Assembly (NCBI RefSeq): GCF_033115175.1
Contig: NC_084837.1
Location: 89,586,499 to 89,650,498, forward strand
From: Lepus europaeus
Lineage: Eukaryota; Chordata; Mammalia; Lagomorpha; Leporidae
Reading direction: 5' to 3'
Length of the DNA stretch: 64,000 nucleotides
The notes under the pieces are model-generated. The model worked only from the letters and a program-made list of their open reading frames with translations. It was not told where the DNA came from and searched no databases. The translations under genes and the position numbers were made by a program. Shown one piece after another: positions 22,801 through 31,370 of this stretch (position 1 is its first letter; each line of letters starts with the position of its first letter).

Positions 22801-25197
22801 CCCGTCCTAACTGGAGTGAGGAGGGCGTCTACGTCCTGGGATCCCAGGGTTGCTGTGCTGCCCGCAGGGGGTTGTAGCGGAGGGGGAAGGAGGCCTGGAG
22901 GCACAGAGGGTGGGAGCCGCTAACCCCTTTGCCTGTCCACCTTCCATTTCTGTGTGTTCAAAAGCGCCTGCTCCCAGGGCAGGCCCAACAGCAAGGCCCC
23001 TACAGTAGGGAAGCTGAGGCCACGAACAGAGCCTTCCTCACCTAACTGCCTGTGCCCCCAGCCCAAGCAGGGTCTCTGAAATGAGTGGGGGAAGGGAGAC
23101 AAGCATTGTTCTGTTCTTCCCAGCTGCAGACCTTATAGGATAAGCTCCGACCTTCAGAGTAACTGGTGCTTCCTAAGCAGACTCTCAGTGTGAATTCGGG
23201 GTAGAGGGGCCTCCTGAAATTGCAGGCACATTGTGTTGTGTGCATTTTTCTGGGAGTCCAAGAGTCTCCCCGATTTGCATCGAAGGGGTCAGGACTGTCA
23301 GTTGCAGTGGGACATCAAGTGGTCATGAGCCTCCCTCTGTAAGGTTGGGGACTTGGGAACAACTTAGGGCAGATAACAGGCTGGTTAGTTCCTGGAGCCT
23401 GGGCCTTTTCAGTCCTCTGTGGGTTGCACCATCCTGAACTTCAATCCCCTGGGCATCCCACTCCCCAGCTCCGGGGTCTTTGCCCAAATCTTTTGGATGC
23501 AAATGCAAAGGGAGAGTGCTGGAGACCTCTGCCCCAGCTTCGGGCTCAGGCTGTTGGCCAGGGCAGGACCTGGTGCCTCTGCACTCAAGCTCCACAAGTC
23601 CCCACCGCCCCTCTCCCTCCCACTTGCCCCCTTCACAGATGAATTGCAGAAACTGCTCCTGGAGCAAATGGAACTCCGAAAGAAGCTGGAGCGAGAATTT
23701 CAGAGTCTCAAAGGTAACCCTGTCCAGCCCCAACCCAGCCCCATCTCATCAGCAAGCTTTTCCCCCTAGCAAGTGGTCTGCAGGGGTAGCAGGGTGCAGG
23801 CAGCCGCCACAGCTCGCCCTGGGGGGAGCCAGGAACCCCTCTGTGGGGTCTCCAGCCAGGCGACAATTGGGTGGAGGTGGGGGTAGGGGTAGGGGTGAGG
23901 AGGGGGGAGTGGGGAAGAGGGGTTGGGGAAGGGGGGCTATGTGTAACAGCTCCCGCTTAATCAATTTGCACAGATAATTTTCAGGATCAGATGAAGAGGG
24001 AATTGGCTTATCGAGAAGAAATGGTACAACAGCTGCAAATTGTCAGAGGTAAGACGGGAGTCAGGTGAGCGTGCGCGAGGCCGTAACTGCCTCTCGTCTG
24101 GCAGGAGCCGCTGTGTTGGCTCAGTCATTTGGATTTAAATTGAAGGTAATTTAACAATTATTTTTTTTATTTAATATCCTTTGTATACTCTGATTAGCCT
24201 CGGAATGGCAAGCGAGCCCAGCAAACGGCTTGCAGGCATCATTACATGGAGTGATTGAACTTCTTATCGCGGCAATTTCCCTGGTTTCTAAATTAAAAAT
24301 CGAGGCGTAAAATTACCTGGGAAGTAATGCCTAAGTTTGCTTTAATTTTGGTTAGATCCATCTGCCTTTAAGCGCCATCCCAGGCCATTTCCTCCTTCCT
24401 CATCCTGCAGTTTGGAGCCTGGGGACCCCCTCCTCCATCCTCGGGGTTGTCTCTGCCAGGGGCTGCGCCCTGGGGAGGGAGTGACGCCCGGGCTGTGACC
24501 CCGGCTGGCCGGAAGGTGGCCTGCATTAACTCAGGGTTCCCTCCATGTCTTCCAGATACGCTGTGTAACGAACTGGACCAGGAGCGGAAGGCGCGCTACG
24601 CCATCCAGCAGAAATTAAAAGGTGCGCAACTGGGAAACAAAGAGAGGGAGGGCCCAGGTGCGGCCGTGCAGGCTGCGGGATGGATCGGTGGATGGATGGG
24701 CGGACAGGGGCTAGCCAGGGGAAAAGCCAGAAGTCTCCATGGATCAGCAGCTGAGAGGAGAGAGGTGGGAATTGACCTTATTGGGAAGCTGTTTCAGAAC
24801 GCTGCGGTAGGGAGAAAGAGCTCCTGGAGCTCTGGGCTTGGGAAAATCTACCTTCTGGTTCTAATTTTGGCCTTGGGCAAGCGCACCCCCCCCACACACA
24901 CACACACTCTGCCTTAGTCCTCTTCCGTAAAATGGGGCGACTAGAGCAGAGTGCTGGTTCTGACTCACCAAGGTTTCTCAGCTGCAAACTCCCGAGCTAG
25001 CAGGGTTGGGTGGGTCCCAGAGGAGGGCCAGGGGACCCCCCCCCGCGGGCCCCGGGGAGACGGGCGAGGCGCCCGACGTGGCCCGCGCGACTCTCTCCCC
25101 AGAAGCCCACGACGCCCTGCACCACTTCTCCTGCAAGATGCTCACGCCCCGTCACTGCACTGGCAACTGCTCCTTCAAACCCCCGCTGTTGCCCTAG
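17612..25197 (+). CDS. SKOR1: SKOR1 (LBXCOR1/CORL1) transcriptional corepressor, complete gene
   Basis: Nuclear SKI-family corepressor, known to act with LBX1 in dorsal spinal cord interneurons and to dampen BMP/SMAD signalling. Coding exons: 17612-19810, 20767-20860, 21785-21892, 22300-22371, 23639-23713, 23974-24048, 24556-24621 and 25103-25197. All introns are GT-AG, and the lengths sum to 2784 nt: 927 codons plus stop. Residues about 35-130 form the Ski/Sno/Dac domain (YGVPIVSLVIDGQERLCLAQ) and 137-235 the SAND-like SMAD-binding domain with a likely Cys/His zinc site (C148, C168, C171, C174, H186, H188). The middle is Gly/Pro/Ala-rich and disordered, with an 11-Ala run at 481-491. Residues about 810-900 form a heptad coiled coil and the end is KPPLLP. 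SKOR2 is the only serious alternative. The start MEALTTQLGPG, the LREPC/PAPAK junction region and the MAP2K5 synteny point to SKOR1. Confidence 0.96.
20767..20860 (+). CDS. SKOR1: SKOR1 coding exon, residues 734-765
   Basis: Acceptor GCCGCAG, donor CCACG|GTAACG, leaving one base over. Encodes VSAPERDEYAKSAAAAALGP and onward, a short acidic and Ala-rich linker with one more alanine than I recall in human. Confidence 0.92.
21785..21892 (+). CDS. SKOR1: SKOR1 coding exon, residues 765-801
   Basis: Acceptor TTTAAG, donor CCGAG|GTGAGC. Encodes a polar linker (EPDKDDNHSIADDLETRKSY then PDQRSISQPSPANTDRG). Ile replaces the Pro I remember in human NHSPADD. The acceptor's pyrimidine tract is modest, but the frame and sequence match leave little doubt. 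Confidence 0.93.
22300..22371 (+). CDS. SKOR1: SKOR1 coding exon, residues 801-825
   Basis: Acceptor AATCGCAG, donor CCAGAG|GTGAGG. Encodes EDGLTLDVTGTQLVEKDIEN then LAR, the lead-in to the coiled coil. Confidence 0.93.
23639..23713 (+). CDS. SKOR1: SKOR1 coding exon, residues 825-850 (coiled coil)
   Basis: Acceptor CCTTCACAG, donor CAAAG|GTAACC. Encodes DELQKLLLEQMELRKKLERE then FQSLK, with leucines in heptad spacing. The 75-nt size matches the next exon and suggests heptad-unit duplication. Confidence 0.95.
23875..23940 (+). repeat. G-rich tract in a SKOR1 intron (G-quadruplex type)
   Basis: Repeated GGGGT, GGGGA and GGGTAGGGG units on the coding strand lie about 35 bases upstream of the acceptor of the exon at 23974. 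At least four runs of four or more Gs fall within short spacers. Confidence 0.7.
23974..24048 (+). CDS. SKOR1: SKOR1 coding exon, residues 850-875 (coiled coil)
   Basis: Acceptor TTTGCACAG, donor CAGAG|GTAAGA. Encodes DNFQDQMKRELAYREEMVQQ then LQIVR. It continues the coiled coil thought to mediate oligomerisation in this family. Confidence 0.95.
24115..24380. promoter_or_regulatory. Candidate intronic conserved element in SKOR1
   Basis: AT-rich block in an otherwise GC-rich gene, with TTTAAATTG, GGTAATTTAAC, TCTGATTAG, CATTACATGG, TAAATTAAAAATCG and TTTAATTTTGG. No repeat family was recognised. It looks like the upstream AT-rich blocks and may be an enhancer. Confidence 0.4.
24556..24621 (+). 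CDS. SKOR1: SKOR1 coding exon, residues 875-897 (coiled coil)
   Basis: Acceptor TCTTCCAG, donor AAAAG|GTGCGC. Encodes DTLCNELDQERKARYAIQQK then LK. An AT-rich, conserved-looking block fills much of the intron before it. Confidence 0.95.
25103..25197 (+). CDS. SKOR1: SKOR1 terminal coding exon
   Basis: Acceptor CTCCCCAG. Encodes EAHDALHHFSCKMLTPRHCT then GNCSFKPPLLP and TAG. The Cys/His-rich tail (HHFSCKM, RHCTGNC) is characteristic of SKOR1. Confidence 0.96.
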
Positions 25198-25920
25198 GGC
25201 CGGCCCCGCCGCGCCCCCGCGCCTTCAAGCCATGCTGCTCCTTCCTGTACGCACCCGCGGCGGCCCAGAGTGAGGAACAAGCCATTCGGACCCGACCGAT
25301 GTACATACAGCCGCCCGTCCGCCCACCCTCCTCCCGGGCGCACGGGGCCCTGCCCGCCCCCGACGGGGCGTCCCAGTCCCGGGCCGGCTCGGAACCCCCG
25401 GCGTGAAAGCCGCCCGGACCCTCTGTGGAACTCCAGGGCATCGGACCTCCAGGGGTCCCCCGGACCCGCGGGAGGAAGGCGGGGAGCGGAGGTCGCCCGC
25501 CCCGCCCCCGCGTGCGGCCGGGGACCCGGGTGGTGAACACTGAGCAACCTCGCTGGCGCGGACGTCGCGCCCTGCTCCGCCCACGTGTGAAACTCTCGTT
25601 CCTAACGACACAGTGGCTATGTGCAATGGATCTAAGCGTACTGCGAGTCTCTTGGTTCAGTATTAGGTTCACTCTAATTTATTTACGCTCTAAGTTATGT
25701 TGCTTCCTTCCCCCTCCCCTCGGTTTTGTATTCCCCATTGGGATTCTTGCTTTGTCTAATTTTGGTTGTAATCTCTCGACCTAACAGCACTTTAAAAGGG
25801 CGACAACTGACTCAACTGGATGGCGACCACCTTGCGCCTGTTTGGGGAGACCACCCTGTATCCGTGACTTTTGTTTTTAATAATAATAACAACAATAATA
25901 AAAAGCTCTTGTCGCTTCTG
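25198..25920 (+). other. SKOR1: SKOR1 3' untranslated region
   Basis: Runs from the stop to just after the first AATAAA at 25897. The first half is CpG-rich and the last 300 bases are AT-rich, including a TAATAATAATAAC run just before the signal. Its length of about 700 bases is plausible for this gene. Confidence 0.65.
25897..25902 (+). terminator. SKOR1: SKOR1 poly(A) signal AATAAA
   Basis: First canonical hexamer after the stop codon (700 bases downstream), at the end of an AT-rich run and followed by a TTGTCGCTTCTGGGGG stretch that could serve as a downstream element. Confidence 0.65.
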
Positions 25921-25929
25921 GGGGCTGCA

Positions 25930-27540
25930 GAGGTGGGAGTAGGGGTGGGAGCAGCGCCACAGGTGAGGGCAGGACCCCGCCGCGCAGGGTCTGGGGGGCT
26001 CATGGGTTTGAGAGTCGCGTTTGCCCAGGTGGGCGGCAGGCGCGCCACGACTTCTTCACCCGCCCCTCCAGACCATCCCCTCTCCGCGTTTAGGACCCCC
26101 GCCCCCGCCCCGGGCCCAGAAAGGGCACCCACTGCGTGGTCCCTGGTGTCGCAAGGACCGAGACTTCATTCGCGCGCATTTCCACGCCTGCCACACCCGG
26201 GAAAGTCATCTCCCGGGCGCTCAGAGACAGGGAGCCCTCGAGACCTTCTGCCGGAGCCACCCCACGCAGGTGGCGCGGGCAGCGCGGCCGGCCTGGCCCC
26301 GCAGCAGCGCCGGGCCGGGTGGAAGACGAAGGCCGCTCTCAAGCACTGAGTGCCCTCCCGCCTGCTCGGCCGCCGCGCGAGGGGAGGCAGCCTGGCCGCG
26401 CTTAACGTTCCGTCCACGTAGGCCCCAGCGGAGCTGGGGACAAGGGCGTGGAGGGGCCCGGGGAGGAAGGCGGGGCCCGCTGGCCGCCGGTGCGCCGGGC
26501 CGCTGCGCTCCTGGGCCTTGGCTAGGATGTCTGGCGCAGGGGGGCGCGGTTGGTGTGGCCTCCGCTAGCCGCGCGCCCCCCGGTCAGCCTCAGTTTCCTA
26601 GGCGCACCTGCTACAGATAAGGGACGCAGAGTACATAGCCTCCGCTTTTGTCCGTTGGGGCGGGAGGTGCAGACGCAGTGGGGAAGCCGCGTGGTACTGG
26701 ACTCGGTCCTCCCTGGCTGCCCTTCCCCTCCGCGGCCGGCTAAGGGTCCAGTGTCCCCGTCCTTTATTTTTCCTGAGTCTCCGTTTCGTCCTCTATAACA
26801 GAGCATCCCAGCGCGCCGGGAAGTAGGCCGAGCGCGGAGCCTCGGCGCTGCGGCCGGGACCGACGCCCGGACCTCGCACTCCTCCCGGCAACCCCGGGGC
26901 TTCGCCCTGCGGGGACCCCGGAGGTGGGCATCGGGTCCAGCGGCGCGCCGCCGGCAGCTTGGAGGCCGGCAACTTCCGTGGGGGCCCCCAGGAGGAGCCG
27001 GCAAACGGGGGGCGCGCTGCGGGCCGTCCGAGGGGTGCTGATCGAGAGCCCGAAGGCACAGCAGAGCCTCCCCACCCACCCCGGGCGCTGGGTTTCTGAG
27101 CCCTCAGGTCCCGGGACCCCGCGAGGGCGACACCCCGAGAGCACTGGGGGGACGCGCCGTCTCCACGCAGGGACCCTTCAGGGAGCAGGGACGTCTCGCA
27201 AGGTGGGACCACCCAAGTCACTGTGTGGCTGAGCCCGCGGCGACGCCGAGAAGAGGTGACCTGAGTGCCCAAGGCGCCCCTTTGGCCCTACCTGGCGGCA
27301 CCTTTAAAAGCCGCGCTTCCCTCGTCTGTGAAATGGGCATGACAGTTTGCACAGGAAGTGCTGCCGCGAAGCCGCCCAGCGAACGTGCGCTCCCATCCCC
27401 TGTCCCGCCGAGTGGAGAGGAACGCGCGAGCACCTGCGGCCCGCCGAAGGGGCGCCCCTCTGGGCCTGAATCCCCGCAGGTCGGGCAGACCCGCCCCAGA
27501 AAGCTCAGCCGCGAAAACCCTCGTGGGCTCCGCGTCCCTT
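25930..27540. other. CpG-rich region downstream of SKOR1
   Basis: CpG density stays high for about 1.6 kb past the SKOR1 poly(A) signal. Long open frames occur on both strands, as expected for GC-rich DNA, without recognisable domains. Weak MIR-like traces lie near 26590 and 26770. It may be an extension of the gene's CpG-island (Polycomb-type) domain. Confidence 0.5.
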
Positions 27541-27544
27541 TCCA

Positions 27545-27690
27545 TCCCCCAACATGTTAATAACCGAACGATTGGTATGGATGTAATTATCAATAATTAT
27601 AGGAATTATTGCTGATTGCGGGGCTCGTAGCTACTTTAATTAGTTTACCAGATTCTAATTAAGTTAAATGAAACATTAATAGGGAAAATA
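27545..27690. promoter_or_regulatory. Candidate conserved element downstream of SKOR1
   Basis: Abrupt AT-rich block with TGTTAATAACC, GTAATTATCAATAATTA, TTTAATTAG, CTAATTAAG and AACATTAAT. It is dense in homeodomain words like the 12.1-kb and 14.1-kb blocks. Poly(A) runs at 27697-27714 and 27731-27740 follow. Confidence 0.45.
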
Positions 27691-28792
27691 TGCTTTGGAA
27701 AAAAAAAAAAAAAAACCAAACTCCAGGATTAAAAAAAAAAGTCTTATTTCTCGCCACAACGTTGCCACCTCGCGACTGATTTTAGGCATTACAGCCAACA
27801 CCCGGAGGCCCCGGCGAGAGCTGGGGTGGGTAAGGCACAGACTCTCCCCTGCCCCAGGGAGCCCCTGTGAGGGCCAGGTGAACTGGACATGCCCCTTGCC
27901 ACCTACCACTGCTTTTCCCCAGAAGGAATCTGGATGCCCCCTGGGGGCCACAATGGGACAGCGGGTCTCTATCCCCACCTGTCCTTGCAAATCCAGGTGA
28001 GAAGCCGAAGAAAGCTGGAAACGCTGGTGGAGCCTGCAGCATCTCACCTTCTAGAAGAATTCTGGAAGGCTACTTCCAACCTCCCTTTCCTCTGCAAAGG
28101 CCCCCTCGAGACCCCTGGACTCTGTGGTCTCAGATAACCTGGGGCATCTCATGGCAGTTGGGTCAGGAGGCCACGGGACACTCACCCCCCTGTGGTCTCC
28201 TTTGGCTGTGTCTGCCTGTTTCCCAAGGGGTTACACCTTGCTCTTCGTCTCCAACTCATGGCCCATTGCACCCCAGAAACACAACCAGCTTGCTACTTTG
28301 TGGTTCATCCAGGTGCGGGAAATGTCGGGGGAACGGGACCCCTAGGTGCTCCTGGACAACAGCTACCAGAACCAATTAGACTCCTTATGTAAAGGAGTTA
28401 AGATTAATTAAGACAGGCTTACTGCCCAGAAAGCGGATCCTTCATCAGCAGGATTAGGTTGGGGGGCAGGAGTCAGGTGAGGGATTGTCAGCCTAGGATA
28501 TAGGAAAACATTCTTCCTGTTTCGACTGTGTCCCAGGGAGGGTGCTCCTGCCCTCGGGTACATTTAGCGAGATCACCAGGCACATACCGTCTCCCCACCC
28601 CCAGCTGCCCTCCTTGAATTCAGAACCACAACAAAGGTGGAACTGGATTGGCTCCCTCTTTCCACCACGTCTAAGCAGCTCGCTGTCCCGTCCCCTCCTT
28701 CAGAGGCAGCCTAATGCTCTGCCTCTTGAATTGTGTGTGACCTCGGACACGTGGAATCTTTGTGCCTTGCGCCCTCATCTACAGCACGAGGG

Positions 28793-28852
28793 ATCTCTTC
28801 CCAGCCTTTTGGTTGAGATCAAGTGTAGCATCTGTTCTTATCAGTTTCACAT
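28793..28852 (+). pseudogene. U2 snRNA processed pseudogene, 3'-truncated
   Basis: Matches about the first 55-60 nt of U2 snRNA (tail of the match: agatcaagtgtagcatctg, ttcttatcagttt) with a few substitutions near the 5' end. It is flanked by the 11-base direct repeat agcacgaggga at 28783-28793 and 28853-28863. An intact 5' end with a lost 3' end and target-site duplications fits reverse transcription primed internally and L1-assisted insertion. It lacks the Sm site and a promoter, so it is not functional. Confidence 0.85.
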
Positions 28853-30274
28853 AGCACGAGGGAAATGCAACTGTTCTGTGCCCGCGATGAGTTCATCTAT
28901 ACCGAGCACCGAGAACAGCTCTTGGCATGCAAGACGGGCTGCTATGTTGGCGTTTGCTGACATGATGACTCTGACTGCATTTTCAAGCTCCAAGACTCAG
29001 GACAGGAGTGCCTTTAAGGAGTCCCCAAATGGACCCCGTTCTGTGACCCTCTGCTCCTTCCGGGGCCAGGAATTCTACCCCATAATCAGTGCGTTGTCCA
29101 GCCTGGACTCTCTAACTCTGCAGAGACAGATTCTTAAGACTCCACCAGCACCCAGGTGAGAAGGGCTCCCTGCAATGGCTACACCTTGGTCTACTACCTG
29201 TGGACAAAGGGCCCTCGCCAGGGCAGCTGTCCAAGGTCTCAGCGGGTTAGTGCAGAGCCAGCAGCCGGCCAGGTCTCGGGACTAGGCGCTGCCTGATACT
29301 TCAGAACTCCCACTCCAAGACAACCTTCGCGCCCAGAGCAAGTTTCTTTGCAACAATCTGACCAAGCCTTCTTGGGCCATTTCTCTTTAATTCCATTTCA
29401 CCAGGCTGTCCCCTCCCACACACAGGCTAATAACATTGGCGTCTGGGGTTTGTCCCTGGTGGAAGGAGAGGGAGGAACATTGGTCACCAACGTTGGTCGC
29501 TTCCTGTATGGCACACACCGATTTCCCAAGGGGCCGCCAGAAATCACCAAAGCCTGTCCTCTCACTTCGTCCGCGGAGGCCCATGGAGGGGTCCCACAGA
29601 GCCCTGTGCTCTCATCCCCGGGCCCCAGAGCTCAGCACAGCTCCGGGGGAGAGCACCTGCCGCGGCCCAGGGCCTCCGTATCTGACCGCCCGCCCTGCAG
29701 CGGCCGCGGGAGGCCGACCGCGGGGTCCCAGTGGCCGCGGAACCCCCTGCAGAGCAGACGCGCTGGGTTTATTTCAGAGAGAAATGGACACTTCAGGAAG
29801 CAGGAAGTCCTCGCTGGGTATCTGAACTTGGCCGGCCTTCTTTCCCTTCGTCCTTGTAATTAGAACTGTGTTTCAGCAGTCGAACAGCTTGGGGCCGTGG
29901 TCCCTGTGCCTCCCCCGGCCTTGAGGGGCCTGGTTTCTGCCATTCCCGGTTGGCGCACCTGCCGAGGTGGGCGGGGCTGTTGGGGAGAGGTGGGAGACAG
30001 TGAAGTGAGATTGAGGGGAGTCGGTCAGTATTCTCGCTCGTCCATGCTTACCGTCGCAACCGGTCCTGGGCCGTTTAAGAGCGGCAGTGCAGCAGGTGTC
30101 AGGCGCACAGCGTGCACAGGGTACTGTCCGGTAAGCAGATGCCCCTCAACCTAGGCCCCACCTCCTTCTATTGGGTCTCCTGAGACTCCGAACAGTCCCC
30201 CCTTGTGTCCAACAAGACAGAACCGGTAAAAGCATTTGCTTTAAGGGCGTTACCTGGGCACCTGATTAAACTAG

Positions 30275-30283
30275 GTGCAAAAA
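30275..30283 (-). terminator. RNU6-1: U6 Pol III terminator (T5)
   Basis: Five Ts on the minus strand (30279-30283) close the U6 gene, followed by GCAC. A run of four or more Ts is sufficient for Pol III termination. Confidence 0.9.
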
Positions 30284-30328
30284 TATGGAACGCTTCACGA
30301 ATTTGCGTGTCATCCTTGCGCAGGGGCC

Positions 30329-30379
<51 letters not shown>

Positions 30380-30385
30380 GAGCAC
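30279..30385 (-). ncRNA. RNU6-1: U6 spliceosomal snRNA gene, intact (RNU6-1 orthologue candidate)
   Basis: Read on the minus strand from 30385, the 107 bases match the mammalian U6 sequence I know without a mismatch: GTGCTCGCTTCGGCAGCAC at the 5' end, the ACAGAGA box that pairs with the 5' splice site, the following GATTAGCATGGCC region, the AGC catalytic triad and the terminal T5. U6 is the catalytic RNA of the spliceosome. Most genomic U6 copies are dead pseudogenes, but this one has every promoter element at functional spacing. Its position about 5 kb beyond SKOR1 suits human RNU6-1 at 15q23, the source of the widely studied U6 promoter. Confidence 0.95.
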
Positions 30386-30408
30386 GAGCTCCAAGGCTTC
30401 CCCGCAAG

Positions 30409-30416
30409 TATATAAA
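30409..30416 (-). promoter_or_regulatory. RNU6-1: U6 TATA box
   Basis: TTTATATA on the minus strand, at -31 to -24 relative to the U6 start at 30385. In snRNA promoters a TATA box at this distance after a PSE selects Pol III. Confidence 0.92.
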
Positions 30417-30430
30417 GCCAAGAATTGGAA

Positions 30431-30450
30431 AACTTTTACAGTTACGGTGA
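30431..30450 (-). promoter_or_regulatory. RNU6-1: U6 proximal sequence element (PSE)
   Basis: TCACCGTAACTGTAAAAGTT on the minus strand at -65 to -46. It closely resembles the human U6-1 PSE and would bind the SNAPc complex. The 14-base gap to the TATA box is the usual one. Confidence 0.92.
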
Positions 30451-30582
30451 GTATACTGTAGGGCTCTCCAATTGAAAAATACTCCATAGATTACGTTTTC
30501 TTGTATTACATAGTATGCACTTGTATCTTTGTGTTTACAGCCACATTAAATGAAAAGTTTTCCTAATATCTTTATATTGTAT

Positions 30583-30590
30583 ATGCAAAT
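30583..30590 (-). promoter_or_regulatory. RNU6-1: U6 distal element octamer (Oct-1 site)
   Basis: Perfect ATTTGCAT on the minus strand, at -205 to -198. It binds POU2F1 (Oct-1), which contacts SNAPc. Just downstream, CTGTAAACACAAAGATA (minus) is also shared with the human promoter. Confidence 0.9.
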
Positions 30591-30609
30591 ATCAAGGGAC
30601 CATGGGAAA
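30591..30609 (-). promoter_or_regulatory. RNU6-1: U6 SPH/ZNF143 (Staf) element
   Basis: TTTCCCATGGTCCCTTGAT on the minus strand, directly upstream of the octamer. It corresponds to the human TTCCCATGATTCCTTC block. SPH plus octamer form the distal sequence element. Confidence 0.85.
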
Positions 30610-31090
30610 GCGGCCTTCTCTCCGCCCGACCTCGGCGCGCGCCTCCTGGGCGTGCCCGGAGGCCACGCCCCGTCACGTGGTGCGCGCTGCCTGCGTCCGT
30701 CAGCGAGGCGCCGCCGGATCGCACCTGGGCGCCGCGTAGGTGCGGCAGCGCGTGGGTCCTCCGGGCTCCGCCGCGGCCGGTGGGCGGCGCGAGCGTATTT
30801 TGGGGACGAGGGGCCCATCGTGCCTGTGAGGTACCCACAGGAATCCGATCCGAAGCTCCAAGAAGGTTGCGAGGGCCGAGCCACCGTGTACCGGAGGGGC
30901 GGCGTGGGTGGCAGGTCGGGGCTCCGGGGGAGAGGGGCTGTGTTGGGACGAGCACCGGCGCTGGGGACCAAGGGGAAGGGGGGTCCGCCGTGGGGCCTTG
31001 GGGCAGGGGCGGCCTCGGCTCCAGCCCTTTGGGCGCGCCCTGCTGGGTGCCGTGGGCGGAGAGTCTGGCCGGGGCTTGGAGACTTGGGGT
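30610..31090. promoter_or_regulatory. CpG island upstream of the U6 gene
   Basis: CpG-dense DNA begins immediately after the U6 distal element and includes GTCACGTGGT (E-box). On the plus strand it has a possible donor (CCTGTGAGGTACC at about 30820). It may be a divergent Pol II promoter paired with U6. No gene product was recognised. Confidence 0.4.
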
Positions 31091-31164
31091 CTCCCCTGCC
31101 CTGGCTGTCTTCAGCGAAATGGAAGTCAGGTGCGGGCTGCCCAGCTTTTTCGTCTGACCCCTCT

Positions 31165-31370
31165 CTCAATAAGCAGTACGCAATTGGAAGTCTCAGAATG
31201 CTAAAATGGCATTTATTGAGCGAACAGAGCTAATTTGGGCAATGATGTTTCAGACTTACGAAAGGAAATTGCAAATAACTCCCCCCAAAAAAGTATTAAC
31301 ATTGATGGGAGAGGATGCGAATCTTCCATTAGCATCCATGCTTCTATCCGTTTCTTTAGAAGGAGAGGCA
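31165..31370. promoter_or_regulatory. Candidate conserved non-coding block
   Basis: Balanced-composition, non-repetitive sequence with CTAATTTGGGC, AAATTGCAAAT and TCCATTAGCATCC words, between the U6 CpG island and the repeat-rich region. The short open frames are not convincing. Confidence 0.35.

Noticed and set aside
17612-25197. SKOR2 instead of SKOR1
   Set aside because: The start, the C-terminal KPPLLP tail, the length of 927 aa and the MAP2K5 neighbour all favour SKOR1.
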